Origin: Taklimakanibacter deserti
Lineage (GTDB): Bacteria > Pseudomonadota > Alphaproteobacteria > Rhizobiales > Aestuariivirgaceae
NCBI GenBank assembly: GCA_003574785.1
Contig: QORU01000010.1
Location: 255,248 to 319,247, forward strand
Length of the DNA: 64,000 nt
Reading direction: 5' to 3'
Positions within the stretch are counted from its first letter, which is position 1, and the number at the start of each line of letters is the position of its first letter. The notes under the pieces were generated by a model. The model was not told the origin of the DNA. It did not search any database and saw only the letters and a program-made list of their open reading frames with translations. Positions 53,253-62,747 of the stretch are shown here, one piece after another. A program made the translations under genes and the position numbers.

Positions 53253-54185
53253 ATGCTGTTATTGGCCGGCCGACGCCTCGCGTCGATGATCCTGATCATG
53301 ATCGTGATCTCGCTCCTGTTGTTCCTCGCTTTCGAGGGCGACAAGCTGGCGCTTGCGGCGCGGGTTCTCGGTCAGTACTCGCCGATGGAAGGCCGCCTGC
53401 AGTGGCTCGAGGACAATGGCTACAATCGCCCGCTGCCGGTGCGCTACATCACCTGGCTGTTCGGCTTCTTCACCGGCGACTGGAACGTTTCCGCCCAGTT
53501 CAACCGCCCGGTGCTCGAATTCCTGGCGCCCCGTCTCGCCAATACCGCCATACTCGGTCTGTGCGTCTTCGTGATCACGGCGATCATCTCGCTGATCCTC
53601 GGCGTACTTGCCGGCATCAATGAAGGCGGACTGCGCGACCGCATCATCTCGATCGCCTCCGTCGTCACGACTTCGTTCCCGGAGTTTGCTTCCGGCACCT
53701 TCCTCGTCGCCATCTTCGTCTACTGGCTTGACTGGTTCCCGGGCTCATCGTCCTTCAGCAACGGCTTCAGCGTGAAGGAACTTGTCCTGCCGGTGACCGC
53801 GCTCGTGCTATTCAACTTCGGCTACTACACGCGCATGACTCGTGCCTCCATGGCTGAAGTCATGACCTCGCAATATGTGCGGACCGCCGTTCTCAAGGGT
53901 CTTCCGCCCCGGAGCGTGGTGGTGAAGCATGCTCTGCGCAATGCGCTGATTGCGCCCTTTACCGTCATGATCCTGCAGCTCAATTACCTGCTCTCCGGCA
54001 TCGTGGTGACGGAGGTGTTCTTCGCCTATGACGGATTTGCCAAGGCCATGTACGATGCCGCCCTGTTCGGCGACACCTATGTCGTCTCGGCCTGCGCCAT
54101 GGTGGCGGTCTTTGTGGCGGTCCTGTCACAGTTTATCTCGGATGTCGGATATACGTATCTCAATCCGCGCATTCGCTTCAGTTGA
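53253..54185 (+). CDS. Peptide-type ABC transporter permease (DppB-like)
   Basis: A 310-residue inner-membrane permease with six hydrophobic segments. The cytosolic coupling motif is in VLKGLPPRSVVVKHALRNALIAP and the N-terminal block is MLLLAGRRLASMILIMIVISLLLFL, the DppB/OppB pattern. A GGGTGAGGG ribosome-binding site precedes ATG 53253. The second permease follows after 11 bases. With the fused ATPase and the binding protein it makes an importer of the dipeptide/oligopeptide/nickel (family 5) type. Substrate is not readable from the permease. Confidence 0.92.
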   Translation: MLLLAGRRLASMILIMIVISLLLFLAFEGDKLALAARVLGQYSPMEGRLQWLEDNGYNRPLPVRYITWLFGFFTGDWNVSAQFNRPVLEFLAPRLANTAILGLCVFVITAIISLILGVLAGINEGGLRDRIISIASVVTTSFPEFASGTFLVAIFVYWLDWFPGSSSFSNGFSVKELVLPVTALVLFNFGYYTRMTRASMAEVMTSQYVRTAVLKGLPPRSVVVKHALRNALIAPFTVMILQLNYLLSGIVVTEVFFAYDGFAKAMYDAALFGDTYVVSACAMVAVFVAVLSQFISDVGYTYLNPRIRFS

Positions 54186-54196
54186 GGACGTGACGC

Positions 54197-55150
54197 ATGA
54201 GCGATGTGACAGCACCGGCGAGCGAGATGCCCAAGAGGCCCAGCGGCCTCATGAGGTTCATCAAAGCGATCGCGCTCCTGCGTGAATCCTATATCGCCAT
54301 GGTCGGCGCCGTCCTGGTGCTGTTTTGGATCCTCATGGCGCTCGGCGCCGATCTGATGCCTTTGCGCGATCCCCTGGCACAATCGGCGCCGGACCTTCTG
54401 AAGCCGGCCATGTCGCCGGCTCCCGAGGGTGGCCTGTATTGGCTGGGCACCGACGACAAGGGGCGCGATATTCTCTCGCGCCTCATCTATGGATCGCGGC
54501 TGGTGTTGTTCTGGTCGATCCTGGCCACTGTGGTCGCCTATGCGGTCGGCATGCTGCTCGGCGTCATGGCCGGCTATCGCGGCGGCTGGTGGGACGAGGT
54601 GATCTCCTTCATCGGCAATGTCTTTCTCTCCTTTCCGCCGATGGTGCTGTTCCTCGTCATCCTGACGAACTTCGGTCCAAATTCCCCAATGGGCCAGTAT
54701 ATCGGCAGTCTCGGCGTCGGCAGTACCGTCGTGTCGGGCATCATCATCATCGTGGCCATTACTTTCGGCACCGCGCCGCAAGTGGCGCGCATCGTGCGTG
54801 GCCTGGTGCTCGACCTCAAGACACGCGACTATATCGCCGCCGCCGAAGTGCGCGGCGAGACACCGCTCTACATCATGCTGGTCGAGCTCCTGCCCAATGC
54901 GCGCGGCCCCCTTATCGTCGATGCCTGCCTGCGCCTCGGCTATGTGATCATCGCCATCGCCGTGCTGGGCTTCCTGAGCCTCGGCCTGCCGCCGCCCTAT
55001 CCGGACTGGGGCAAGATGATTGCCGAGGTGCGTGGCTTCGGCGCCATGGCCAGCAATGCGATGGTCTGGCCCGCCCTGGCCATTTGCTCGCTGGTGCTCG
55101 GCCTCAATCTCCTGGCCGACGGCTTGCGCGAAATCTCACTGCGTGACTGA
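54197..55150 (+). CDS. Peptide-type ABC transporter permease (DppC-like)
   Basis: A 317-residue permease of the DppC/OppC type. The N-terminal segment LRESYIAMVGAVLVLFWILMALGAD is followed by a periplasmic stretch with YWLGTDDKGRDILSRLIYGSR, the family signature, then five membrane segments. The coupling helix is in AAEVRGETPLYIMLVELLPNARGP. A valid ATG at 54197 lies 11 bases after the first permease. The ATPase gene begins 10 bases after its stop. Assembly with DppB-like and ATPase parts is expected. Confidence 0.92.
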   Translation: MSDVTAPASEMPKRPSGLMRFIKAIALLRESYIAMVGAVLVLFWILMALGADLMPLRDPLAQSAPDLLKPAMSPAPEGGLYWLGTDDKGRDILSRLIYGSRLVLFWSILATVVAYAVGMLLGVMAGYRGGWWDEVISFIGNVFLSFPPMVLFLVILTNFGPNSPMGQYIGSLGVGSTVVSGIIIIVAITFGTAPQVARIVRGLVLDLKTRDYIAAAEVRGETPLYIMLVELLPNARGPLIVDACLRLGYVIIAIAVLGFLSLGLPPPYPDWGKMIAEVRGFGAMASNAMVWPALAICSLVLGLNLLADGLREISLRD

Positions 55151-55160
55151 GGATGAGACC

Positions 55161-57281
55161 ATGACCACTGCCCAGACACCGGTGCTCGAATGCAAGAACG
55201 TCTCGATCTCCTATTACACGCGCGCCGGCGCGGTCCCTGCGGTCTATGACTTCAACCTCACCGTCATGCCCGGCGAAGCGGTCGGCATCGTCGGCGAATC
55301 GGGCTGCGGCAAATCCACCGTGGCGCTCGCCATCATGCAGTATATGGGCAGGAACGGCGCCATCACCGGCGGCGAGATCAAGTTCATGGGCCGCGACATG
55401 CGCACCATGTCGCAAGAGGAACTGCGCAAGATCCGCGGCTCGCAGATCTCGATGGTCTATCAGGAGCCGATGGCGTCGCTCAATCCTTCGCTCCTCATCC
55501 GCACCCAATTGACTGAAGTGCTCGAGATCCACGAAGGGATCAGCGAGGACGCCGCCTATAAGCGCGCCGTCGAGGTGCTGGACGCGGTCAGGCTCCCCGA
55601 TCCCAACCGCATCATGAATTCCTATCCGCACCAGCTTTCGGGCGGCCAGCAGCAGCGCGTCGTCATCGCCATGGCGCTGCTCTCCAATCCCAAGCTGCTC
55701 CTGCTCGACGAGCCGACGACGGCGCTCGATGTGACCGTCGAGGCGGGCGTGGTCGAATTGATCAAGGACATCTCGCAGCGCTTCGGGACGTCGATGATCT
55801 ATATCTCGCACAACCTCGGCCTCATCCTCGAGACCTGCGACCGCATCTGCGTCATGTATTCGGGCCAGGCGGTCGAGGTCGGCAATGTGAAGCAGGTCTT
55901 CGACCATATGCGCCATCCCTATACGCGGGGGCTGTTCTCCTCGATCCCGCTGCCGGGGGCCGACCGCTTCGCCCATCCCCTGGTGCCCATTCGCGGGCAA
56001 CTGCCCCTGCCGCGCGACCGGCCGAAAGGCTGCACCTTCGGGCCGCGCTGCGATTTCTTCCAGGCCGGGCGCTGCGACAAGCCGATCCCGATGCTCGACA
56101 TCAAGGGCGATCCGGGCCACGAAGCGCGCTGCGTGCGTTATGACGAGATCGACTGGAAGAAGTATCGGCCCAAGGGCCTCGAGGCCGAGCCGATCGAGCC
56201 CGGGCCGCCGGTGCTGCAGATCAGGAACATGAAGAAGTACTATGAGATCCGCGACAATTCGATCGCGGCGATGATCTCCGGCACGAAAACGCGCTTCGTG
56301 AAAGCCAATGAGAAGCTCGATTTCGAAGCGCGCGAAGGCGAGACCGTCGCCATCGTCGGCGAATCGGGCTGCGGCAAGAGCACGCTCGCCAAAGTGCTGA
56401 TGGGTTTGGAGGAATCGACGGGCGGCGAAGTGCTGGTGAACGGGCTCGAAGTGGGCCACATGCCGGTGCGCAAGCGCCCGGCGGGCCTCATATCGAGCCT
56501 GCAGATCGTGTTCCAGAATCCCTTCGAGACGCTCAATCCGAGCCATTCGGTCGGCGCCCAGATCGCCCGCGTCCTGCGCAAGTTCGGCGTGGCGAAGGAC
56601 CGCGACGAGGCGGAGCGCAAGACCTATGAGCTTCTCGACATGGTCAAGCTGCCGCGCGAATTCGCCCAGCGCAAGCCGCGCCAGCTCTCGGGCGGCCAGA
56701 AGCAGCGCATCGGCATCGCGCGTGCCTTCGGCGGCGAGGCGGCCGTCGTCATCGCCGACGAGCCGGTCTCGGCCCTCGATGTCTCGGTGCAGGCGGCGGT
56801 AACCGGCCTCCTCACCGACATCCAGCGCAAGAAGCGCACGACGCTCGTCTTCATCAGCCACGACCTCTCGGTCGTGCGCTATCTCGCCGACCGCATCGTC
56901 GTCATGTATCTCGGCCACATCATGGAACAGGGCACCACCGAGCAGGTCTTCTCGCCGCCCTATCATCCCTATACCGAGGCGCTGCTCTCGGCCGTGCCGA
57001 TCGCCGATACATCGGTCACCAAGAAGCATATCGTGCTCAAGGGCGAGTTGCCCTCGCCGATGAACCCGCCCTCGGGCTGCCCCTTCCAGACGCGCTGCCC
57101 GCGCAAGATCGGCGCCATCTGCGAGACCGAGATGCCGCCCAACAAGGATATGGGCAACGGCCATATGATCATGTGCCACTTGCCGGACGATGTGCTGCGC
57201 TCGATGGAGCCGGTGATCAAGGTCGGCCGGCACGATCCCGACGACACCACCCCCGCGGCCGAGGCGACAGCGAAACATTAG
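55161..57281 (+). CDS. Fused double ABC transporter ATPase (DppD-DppF-like)
   Basis: A 706-residue protein with two ATPase domains. Domain 1 (about 1-330) has Walker [15 protein letters not shown], the ABC signature [10 protein letters not shown] and Walker [13 protein letters not shown]. Domain 2 (about 355-690) has [27 protein letters not shown] and [12 protein letters not shown]. Each ends in the peptide-transporter C-terminal extension with Cys residues ([11 protein letters not shown] and [11 protein letters not shown]), which may hold an iron-sulphur cluster in this family. Usually these are two genes; fusion is common in Rhizobiales. ATG 55161 starts the family sequence. The amidase follows after 10 bases. 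Confidence 0.93.
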   Translation: MTTAQTPVLECKNVSISYYTRAGAVPAVYDFNLTVMPGEAVGIVGESGCGKSTVALAIMQYMGRNGAITGGEIKFMGRDMRTMSQEELRKIRGSQISMVYQEPMASLNPSLLIRTQLTEVLEIHEGISEDAAYKRAVEVLDAVRLPDPNRIMNSYPHQLSGGQQQRVVIAMALLSNPKLLLLDEPTTALDVTVEAGVVELIKDISQRFGTSMIYISHNLGLILETCDRICVMYSGQAVEVGNVKQVFDHMRHPYTRGLFSSIPLPGADRFAHPLVPIRGQLPLPRDRPKGCTFGPRCDFFQAGRCDKPIPMLDIKGDPGHEARCVRYDEIDWKKYRPKGLEAEPIEPGPPVLQIRNMKKYYEIRDNSIAAMISGTKTRFVKANEKLDFEAREGETVAIVGESGCGKSTLAKVLMGLEESTGGEVLVNGLEVGHMPVRKRPAGLISSLQIVFQNPFETLNPSHSVGAQIARVLRKFGVAKDRDEAERKTYELLDMVKLPREFAQRKPRQLSGGQKQRIGIARAFGGEAAVVIADEPVSALDVSVQAAVTGLLTDIQRKKRTTLVFISHDLSVVRYLADRIVVMYLGHIMEQGTTEQVFSPPYHPYTEALLSAVPIADTSVTKKHIVLKGELPSPMNPPSGCPFQTRCPRKIGAICETEMPPNKDMGNGHMIMCHLPDDVLRSMEPVIKVGRHDPDDTTPAAEATAKH

Positions 57282-57291
57282 CCTTCCGATC

Positions 57292-58755
57292 ATGACCGCC
57301 AAGCTTCCCGTTGAATTCAGACCGGCGCTCGAGCAGGCGCGGCTCCTGCGCACCCGCAAGATCGGCGCTCGCGAGCTTCTCGATCTCTGCTGGGCCAGGG
57401 TCGAGAAGCACAACCCTGCCCTCAACGCGGTCATCGTCAGCGACATCGCCCGGGCTCGCAAGGCCGCGGCCGCCGCCGACAGGCGCCTCAAGGCGGGCAA
57501 GCCCAAGGGCCTCTTCGACGGCGTGCCGATGACCATCAAGGAGAGCTTCGACTGGACCGGGACGCCCACCACCTGGGGCGATCCGCGCTTCGCGTCGAAC
57601 ATCGCCAAATCCGATGCCGTGGCGCTGACCCGCCTTACCGATGAGGGTGCCGTCATCTTCGGCAAGACCAACGTGCCCTTGATGCTGGCCGACTGGCAGA
57701 GCTTCAATGCCGTCTACGGCACGACGAACAATCCCTGGGACGTGACCCGCGCGCCCGGCGGCTCATCGGGCGGTTCGGCCGTGGCGCTCGCCGCCGGCAT
57801 GAGCGCGCTCGAAGTCGGCTCCGACATCGGCGCCTCGATCCGCAACCCGGCGCATTATTGCGGCGTCTACGGCCACAAGCCGACCTATGGCATCGTGCCG
57901 ATGCGCGGCCAGTTCCTGCCCGGCATCGTGGCGGGAAGCGACATTTCCGTCGCCGGCCCCATGGCGCGAAGCGCCAGGGACCTGACCGCGATGCTCAAGC
58001 TCCTGGCGGGGCCCGACGCACTCGAGGCGCGGGCGACGACGCTCAGGCTGCCGCCGGCGCCAGAGGCCTCGTTCAAGGCCTTCCGAGTGGCGGTGATGCT
58101 GAGCGATCCCGTGAGCGAGGTCGACCAGCCGGTGCAGGATCTCCTCGGCCAGCTTGTCAGGTTTCTCTCCAAGCGGGTGAAGAAGCTCTCGACCGACGCC
58201 CGGCCGGCCTTCACCACGGTCGAGGCGATGGACGTCTATGTCAAGCTGCTGCGCGCAGCGACCAGCCGGCGCCAGAGCGATGCGGATTTTGCCCTGAATC
58301 TCAAGCGGGTGAGCGAGCTCAGGCCCGCTGATGAGAGCTATTTCGCCCGCATGACACGGGCAAATGTGCTGCCGCACCGTTCCTGGCTCATGGCCAATGA
58401 GCGCCGCCACCAGATGCGGCTCCTGTGGGACCGCTTTTTCGACGACTGGGACGTCATGATCTGCCCGGCCGCGGCCTCTGCCGCTTTCCCGCATGACCAG
58501 GAGGGCGAACGCCATGACCGGACGATCCTGGTCAATGGCCGGCAAGTGCCGACGACGGATCAGCTTTTCTGGGCCGGCTATTCCGGCGGCTTCTACCTGC
58601 CCTCGACCGTGGCCCCCATCGGGCTCACCGCCCAGGGCCTCCCGGCCGGGGTCCAGATCATCACCCGGCAGTTCGCCGACCTGACCAGCTTGCGCTTCGC
58701 CGAGCTCCTGGAGCGCGATTATTACAGCTTCGTGCCGCCTCCCCGTCATACCTAG
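57292..58755 (+). CDS. Amidase (amidase signature family)
   Basis: A 487-residue amidase. The Ser-cisSer-Lys triad is visible: Lys in MTIKESFDW (about residue 81), cis-Ser in RAPGGSSGGS (about 155) and the nucleophile Ser in VGSDIGASIRNPA (about 180), within the GGSSGG signature block. GatA-specific residues cannot be confirmed and no gatB or gatC is present, so a free amide or peptide substrate is more likely. It sits between the ATPase and the substrate-binding protein of the ABC system, so it may process the imported compound. Confidence 0.9.
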   Translation: MTAKLPVEFRPALEQARLLRTRKIGARELLDLCWARVEKHNPALNAVIVSDIARARKAAAAADRRLKAGKPKGLFDGVPMTIKESFDWTGTPTTWGDPRFASNIAKSDAVALTRLTDEGAVIFGKTNVPLMLADWQSFNAVYGTTNNPWDVTRAPGGSSGGSAVALAAGMSALEVGSDIGASIRNPAHYCGVYGHKPTYGIVPMRGQFLPGIVAGSDISVAGPMARSARDLTAMLKLLAGPDALEARATTLRLPPAPEASFKAFRVAVMLSDPVSEVDQPVQDLLGQLVRFLSKRVKKLSTDARPAFTTVEAMDVYVKLLRAATSRRQSDADFALNLKRVSELRPADESYFARMTRANVLPHRSWLMANERRHQMRLLWDRFFDDWDVMICPAAASAAFPHDQEGERHDRTILVNGRQVPTTDQLFWAGYSGGFYLPSTVAPIGLTAQGLPAGVQIITRQFADLTSLRFAELLERDYYSFVPPPRHT

Positions 58756-58933
58756 CCGCAAATATGCAACCCGACGTCCCGGCAATGCGTAAATTCCATT
58801 CACCATTTGCGTATTAATTTGACGGTGATAGCATCCAAGAAGTACGCAGACGGCTGAGAATGAAGACGCCCGATCAACGGGCGCCACAACCATCTTTTGG
58901 AAAACCCCCAAATGGGAGGGAGGAAGAAGACCA

Positions 58934-60607
58934 ATGTCAGACAAAGAGCATATCTGGATTCCCAAGCTGAAGCAGCAGCTTGCGGACAAGAAGATCGACC
59001 GGCGCGAATTCGTTCGCTATGCGAGCTTGCTCGGCATGTCGTCGGGCGCCGCTTATATGTGGGCCGGCAAGATCACTGGTGAGCCCTTGGCACCACCCGC
59101 CATGGCCCAGGACATGCCGAAAGGCGGTACTCTCAAGATCGCCCAGCGCATCCCCAAGGTGCAGAACCCGCACACCTTCTCCTGGGTCTATGACTCGAAT
59201 GTCGTGCGCCAGGTCTGCGGCTATCTCACCCGCACCGGCGTCGACAACGTGACCCGCCCGCATCTCGTCGAAAAGTGGGAGGCCTCGGAAGACCTCAAGA
59301 CCTGGACCTTGCATATCAAGGCGGACGCCAAGTGGCACAAGGGCGGTGACTTCACCGCCGAACAGGCCGCCTGGAACATCAAGCACTGCCTCGATCCGAA
59401 AGTCGGCTCCTCGGTCGTCGGCCTGATGAAGGGCTACATGCTGAAAGAGGTCGACACCGGCACCAAGGACGACAAGGGCAATCCGGTGATGACCACCGAA
59501 TTGTGGGATGCCAATGCGATCGAGATCAAGGATCCGAAGACCCTGGTCCTCAATCTCCAGCAGCCGCAGGTCGCGGTGCCCGAGCATCTCTTCCACTATC
59601 CGTTCCTGATGCTCGACCCGGCCGAGAACGGCGACTTCCAGGTCGGTTCGAACGGCACGGAATCCTTTGAGCTCGTCGAGCTCGAAGTCGGCCGCAAGGC
59701 GGTGTTCAAGCGCCGTCCCGATGCGCCGGGCTATCTCGATGAGTTGCAGTTCATCGATCTCGGCGACAATCCGGCGGCGGTCGCCGCGGCGCTTGCCTCG
59801 AAGCAGGTGGACGGCATCTATCAGGGCAACATCGAGCAGTTCGACCTCTATAAGGGCCTGCCGCATGTCGACATCCACCAGGTGGTGACGGCGCAGACCG
59901 CGGTCGCGCGCATGCAGATGACGCAGAAGCCCTTCGACGATCCGAAAGTGCGCAAAGCAGTGCGCCTCGCCACCGATCCGGCGAAGTGCCTGCAGATCGC
60001 GCATAAGGGTGTCGGCGAGCCGGCCGAGCATCACCATGTCTGCACCGTCCATCCCGACTACAAGAAGATCGAGCCGCTCGGCTACAAGCCGGACGAGGCG
60101 AAGAAGCTCCTCGCCGAAGCGGGCTATCCGGACGGCATCGACATCGAGATCAACTGCAAGCCCGATCCTTCATGGGAGCAGGCGGCGGTCGAGGCGATGG
60201 CGGAACAGTGGAAGGCCGGCAACATCCGCGCCAAGATCAACGTGCTGCCATCGGCGAAGTTCTGGGAACTGTGGACGGAAGTGCCCTTCGGCTTCACCGA
60301 ATGGACGCACCGGCCGCTCGGCTTCATGGTGCTGGCGCTCGCCTATCGCACCGGCGTGCCGTGGAACGAGTCGCGCTATTCGAACAAGCAGTTCGACGAA
60401 TTGCTCGGCAAGGCCGAAGGCACGCTCGACGTCGACAAGCGCCGCGAGATCCTGGGCGAGCTCGAAGCGATCATGCTGGAAGACGGCCCGATCACGCAGC
60501 CTCTGTGGCGGTCGGTCTATGCCGCTTACGACAAGCGCGTCCAGGGCTTCCAGATCCATCCGACGCTCTACATCTTCGGCGAGACGCTGGCGATCGCGCC
60601 GGCATAG
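58934..60607 (+). CDS. ABC transporter substrate-binding protein (DppA/OppA family)
   Basis: A 557-residue family-5 solute-binding protein. The N-terminus has a twin-arginine-like signal (DRREFVRYASLLGMSSGAAY), probably cleaved near residue 55 (PAMAQ). The mature domain starts GGTLKIAQRIPKVQNPHTF and shows RPHLVEKWEASEDLKTWTLHIK and FTAEQAAWNIK, the conserved SBP-5 blocks. ATG 58934 is preceded by an ideal GGGAGGGAGGAAG. It lies 178 bases after the amidase and ends in a strong terminator, so it may have its own promoter and be produced in excess over the permease parts, as is usual. Confidence 0.92.
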   Translation: MSDKEHIWIPKLKQQLADKKIDRREFVRYASLLGMSSGAAYMWAGKITGEPLAPPAMAQDMPKGGTLKIAQRIPKVQNPHTFSWVYDSNVVRQVCGYLTRTGVDNVTRPHLVEKWEASEDLKTWTLHIKADAKWHKGGDFTAEQAAWNIKHCLDPKVGSSVVGLMKGYMLKEVDTGTKDDKGNPVMTTELWDANAIEIKDPKTLVLNLQQPQVAVPEHLFHYPFLMLDPAENGDFQVGSNGTESFELVELEVGRKAVFKRRPDAPGYLDELQFIDLGDNPAAVAAALASKQVDGIYQGNIEQFDLYKGLPHVDIHQVVTAQTAVARMQMTQKPFDDPKVRKAVRLATDPAKCLQIAHKGVGEPAEHHHVCTVHPDYKKIEPLGYKPDEAKKLLAEAGYPDGIDIEINCKPDPSWEQAAVEAMAEQWKAGNIRAKINVLPSAKFWELWTEVPFGFTEWTHRPLGFMVLALAYRTGVPWNESRYSNKQFDELLGKAEGTLDVDKRREILGELEAIMLEDGPITQPLWRSVYAAYDKRVQGFQIHPTLYIFGETLAIAPA

Positions 60608-60628
60608 TCGCTCTACTGGCATGACCAG

Positions 60629-60660
60629 AGCCCGCGAGCGCAAGCTCGCGGGCTTTTTTT
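60629..60660 (+). terminator. Rho-independent terminator after the binding-protein gene
   Basis: AGCCCGCGAGC and GCTCGCGGGCT form a perfect 11-bp stem around a GCAA tetraloop (60629-60654), followed by six T residues. It is 22 bases after the stop and closes the ABC transporter region. Confidence 0.95.
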
Positions 60661-60665
60661 GCCCC

Positions 60666-61490
60666 CTATCGCGTCATGTATCGATCGAAAAACTGCATCT
60701 CGCGCAGCCAAGTGTCAGCGGAAAAGATCGAGCCATGGTTGCCGTCGGGAATGACGATCATCTCCTTGGGCTCATTGGCAGCTGCGAAGAGAGCGCGGCC
60801 TTCGCTCAAAGGCACGACGCCATCAAGGTCGCCATGGATGATGAGAAGCGGCGCCTTGATCTTGCCGATATAGGCGAAGGAATCGAACTTGTCCTTCATC
60901 AGAAGGCGCACGGGCAGCCACCAATAGGCCGCGGCCGCGACATTGGCGGCAGAGGCGAAGGGCGCTTCGAGCGCCAGCGCCTTGACCGGCCGCTCGGCGG
61001 CAAGCTGCACCGCGACACCGCTCCCCAATGATTCGCCCACCAGCATGATCTCTTGCGGGGTGACGCCTCGCGCCGTCAGCCAGTCATAGGCGGCGCGCGC
61101 ATCATTCACCAAACCCGTTTCGCTGGGCGAGCCGGTCGAGGCGCCATAGCCGCGATAGGACAAGAAGAACACGCCGAAGCCTTGAGCCTGATAGGCGGCG
61201 AAGCGCTCCGCGCGGTCGGCGATCTCGCCGCCATTGCCGTGGAGATAAAGAATGGTCGCTTTGCCGGGCTTGGCCGGCGAATACCAGGCCTGCAAGGTCT
61301 CGCCATCCTGGCTCGCGAGCTTGACGTCCTCGACCCCTTCGAGCCCGACCGCGTTCGCCGCGAGGCCCTGGTTGCCGGGGAAATATTGATGGCTGCGCTG
61401 GGTCACATACATGAAGGCGGCAATGAAGACGTAAGCCGCGACGGCAAAGACCAGGACGGCGCGCAGGCTCGAGACCATGTCGAAGCTCAT
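60666..61490 (-). CDS. Membrane-anchored alpha/beta hydrolase (BEM46/YfhR-like)
   Basis: A 274-residue serine hydrolase. A single membrane segment (AVLVFAVAAYVFIAAFMYV) anchors it, then the core has TILYLHGNGGEIADR (oxyanion hole), nucleophile Ser in VGESLGSGVAV, Asp in IHGDLDGVVPL and His in PDGNHGSIF. This is the BEM46/YfhR-type peptidase or esterase pattern. Its start overlaps the stop of the cupin gene upstream (ATGA), so it belongs to the DMSP-lyase-like operon. The natural substrate is unknown. Confidence 0.9.
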   Translation of the reverse strand: MSFDMVSSLRAVLVFAVAAYVFIAAFMYVTQRSHQYFPGNQGLAANAVGLEGVEDVKLASQDGETLQAWYSPAKPGKATILYLHGNGGEIADRAERFAAYQAQGFGVFFLSYRGYGASTGSPSETGLVNDARAAYDWLTARGVTPQEIMLVGESLGSGVAVQLAAERPVKALALEAPFASAANVAAAAYWWLPVRLLMKDKFDSFAYIGKIKAPLLIIHGDLDGVVPLSEGRALFAAANEPKEMIVIPDGNHGSIFSADTWLREMQFFDRYMTR

Positions 61491-62104
61491 GGCACCTCCG
61501 CGAGGCGGGCGGGCTCGCTCACATCCCGTGTCCAGGCCCAGACGGCCAGGAGCGGGCTGGCACCGGTGCGCGTCGCATGGACGACATGGGGCTCATGCCA
61601 GATCACGTCTCCGGCCTCGTGCATTTCGAAATCTCCATTGCCGCGGCGCCACTCGCTCGGCCCCGTCAGCAGCCAATAGAGCTCGGGTGCGGCATGATGA
61701 TGGTCGCGGTAATGGACGCCAGGCCCCAAGAGCAGCAATCCCATCAGGAAATCGTCGCCGGCGAAGAAGCCGTTGGGGCCGATGATTTCCGTGTAGGCAT
61801 AGTTGTCCATATAGCCTGCCCCCAGCAGTGCATCCGAATAATTCGGATTCTGCCGCCAGTGCAGGAACTCCTCGACCTCGGCAAGGGCTGCCGCAACGTC
61901 GGGGCTCATGAACATCGAGGCGGCGACGCATTCGGGCAGATAGCGCGTGGCGGGCAGCCTCAGCGGCAAAGGCTCGACCACCGCCGAAGGCGAGAGGTCC
62001 TGCTCGGCCAGGCGCGCTTTCACATGCTGGGCGTGCTCGCCCTTCAGCGATCGGCGGATCGCATCGATGATCCATGTCGCCGGTCCATAGATTTCGTCGT
62101 TCAA
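61487..62104 (-). CDS. DMSP-lyase family cupin, copy 1 (DddQ/DddL-like)
   Basis: A 205-residue single-cupin protein. The metal-binding line is HYRDHHHAAPELYWLLTG, giving the H-x-H-x4-E-x-Y set, and the second cupin motif supplies His in EPHVVHATRTG. This is the arrangement of the dimethylsulfoniopropionate lyase family (DddQ, DddL, DddW). No ATG is near; I use TTG 62104, which overlaps the stop of the second copy (TTGA) and has GAGG at 7 bases. TTG 62128 is an alternative. Whether it cleaves DMSP is unproven, as many soil homologues have unknown substrates. Confidence 0.75.
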   Translation of the reverse strand: MNDEIYGPATWIIDAIRRSLKGEHAQHVKARLAEQDLSPSAVVEPLPLRLPATRYLPECVAASMFMSPDVAAALAEVEEFLHWRQNPNYSDALLGAGYMDNYAYTEIIGPNGFFAGDDFLMGLLLLGPGVHYRDHHHAAPELYWLLTGPSEWRRGNGDFEMHEAGDVIWHEPHVVHATRTGASPLLAVWAWTRDVSEPARLAEVP

Positions 62105-62745
62105 AGCCCGGCCTCGATCTCGGCCCAATCGGCCGCGGGGACCACCTCGGCATCCGCCGTCACATCGCGCGTCCAGGCGAAAAGGGCAAGGAAGGGCATG
62201 TCGCGCACCAATGTCGCATGGACCTGCATCGGCTCGTTCCAGATGGGTGTGTGAGGCCGATATTCTGTCCAGCTTTCACCCGCACCGAAACGCCATTCGT
62301 GCGGGCCGGTTAACGGCACATAGAGCTCGGGCGCCTTGTGGCGGTGATCGCGATACAGCGTCTTGGGCGCGATGAGGAACAGGCCGAGCTCGAAATCATC
62401 GGCCGGGAGGAGGCCTTCCCCGCCAATGAGGCTCGCAAAGGCATGCGCCACCGGAAAGCGCCGGCCGATCATCTCCGGCGGATAGGCGCCATAGGTGACC
62501 CAGCGCAGCCCGGCCCTCGCCTCATTGATGGCCCGGCGCAAGGGATCGGCGCCGTTCATGCAGAAAAGCGCCGCATCGAGATGGCCGCAAGCGGGCGAGG
62601 CGGGCTCCGGCCCTTCCCGCGCCGGTCCTTCCCCGAAACGGAGAATGCCCTGGCGCACCTCAGCCAAGCCCTTCCCCGTGAGGTCGGCCAGATAATGATC
62701 GATCTGCTCGATCAGCCGGAAGATCGGCGCTGCGTCTTTGGTCAT
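62101..62745 (-). CDS. DMSP-lyase family cupin, copy 2 (DddQ/DddL-like)
   Basis: A 214-residue cupin related to the next gene but clearly diverged. Metal-binding line YRDHRHKAPELYVPLTGPHEW keeps the H-x-H-x4-E-x-Y set, and MQVHATL supplies the later His. The N-terminal helical part differs from copy 1. Tandem DddQ genes are known from marine Roseobacter-type bacteria, which makes this arrangement notable, though the organism here looks terrestrial. ATG 62745 lies 2 bases after the alcohol dehydrogenase stop, and its stop overlaps the next start. Activity is inferred from family only. Confidence 0.78.
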   Translation of the reverse strand: MTKDAAPIFRLIEQIDHYLADLTGKGLAEVRQGILRFGEGPAREGPEPASPACGHLDAALFCMNGADPLRRAINEARAGLRWVTYGAYPPEMIGRRFPVAHAFASLIGGEGLLPADDFELGLFLIAPKTLYRDHRHKAPELYVPLTGPHEWRFGAGESWTEYRPHTPIWNEPMQVHATLVRDMPFLALFAWTRDVTADAEVVPAADWAEIEAGL

Positions 62746-62747
62746 GG

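Noticed and set aside
55104..57707. Minus-strand frame of 867 codons opposite the fused ATPase gene
   Set aside because: Shadow of a GC-rich gene; the plus strand has full ABC ATPase motifs and the minus translation is Arg/His/Asp-rich with no domain.
58801..58850. Promoter of the substrate-binding protein (TTGACG near 58819)
   Set aside because: A -35-like hexamer is present but no acceptable -10 lies at 16-18 bases, so it is not listed as a feature.
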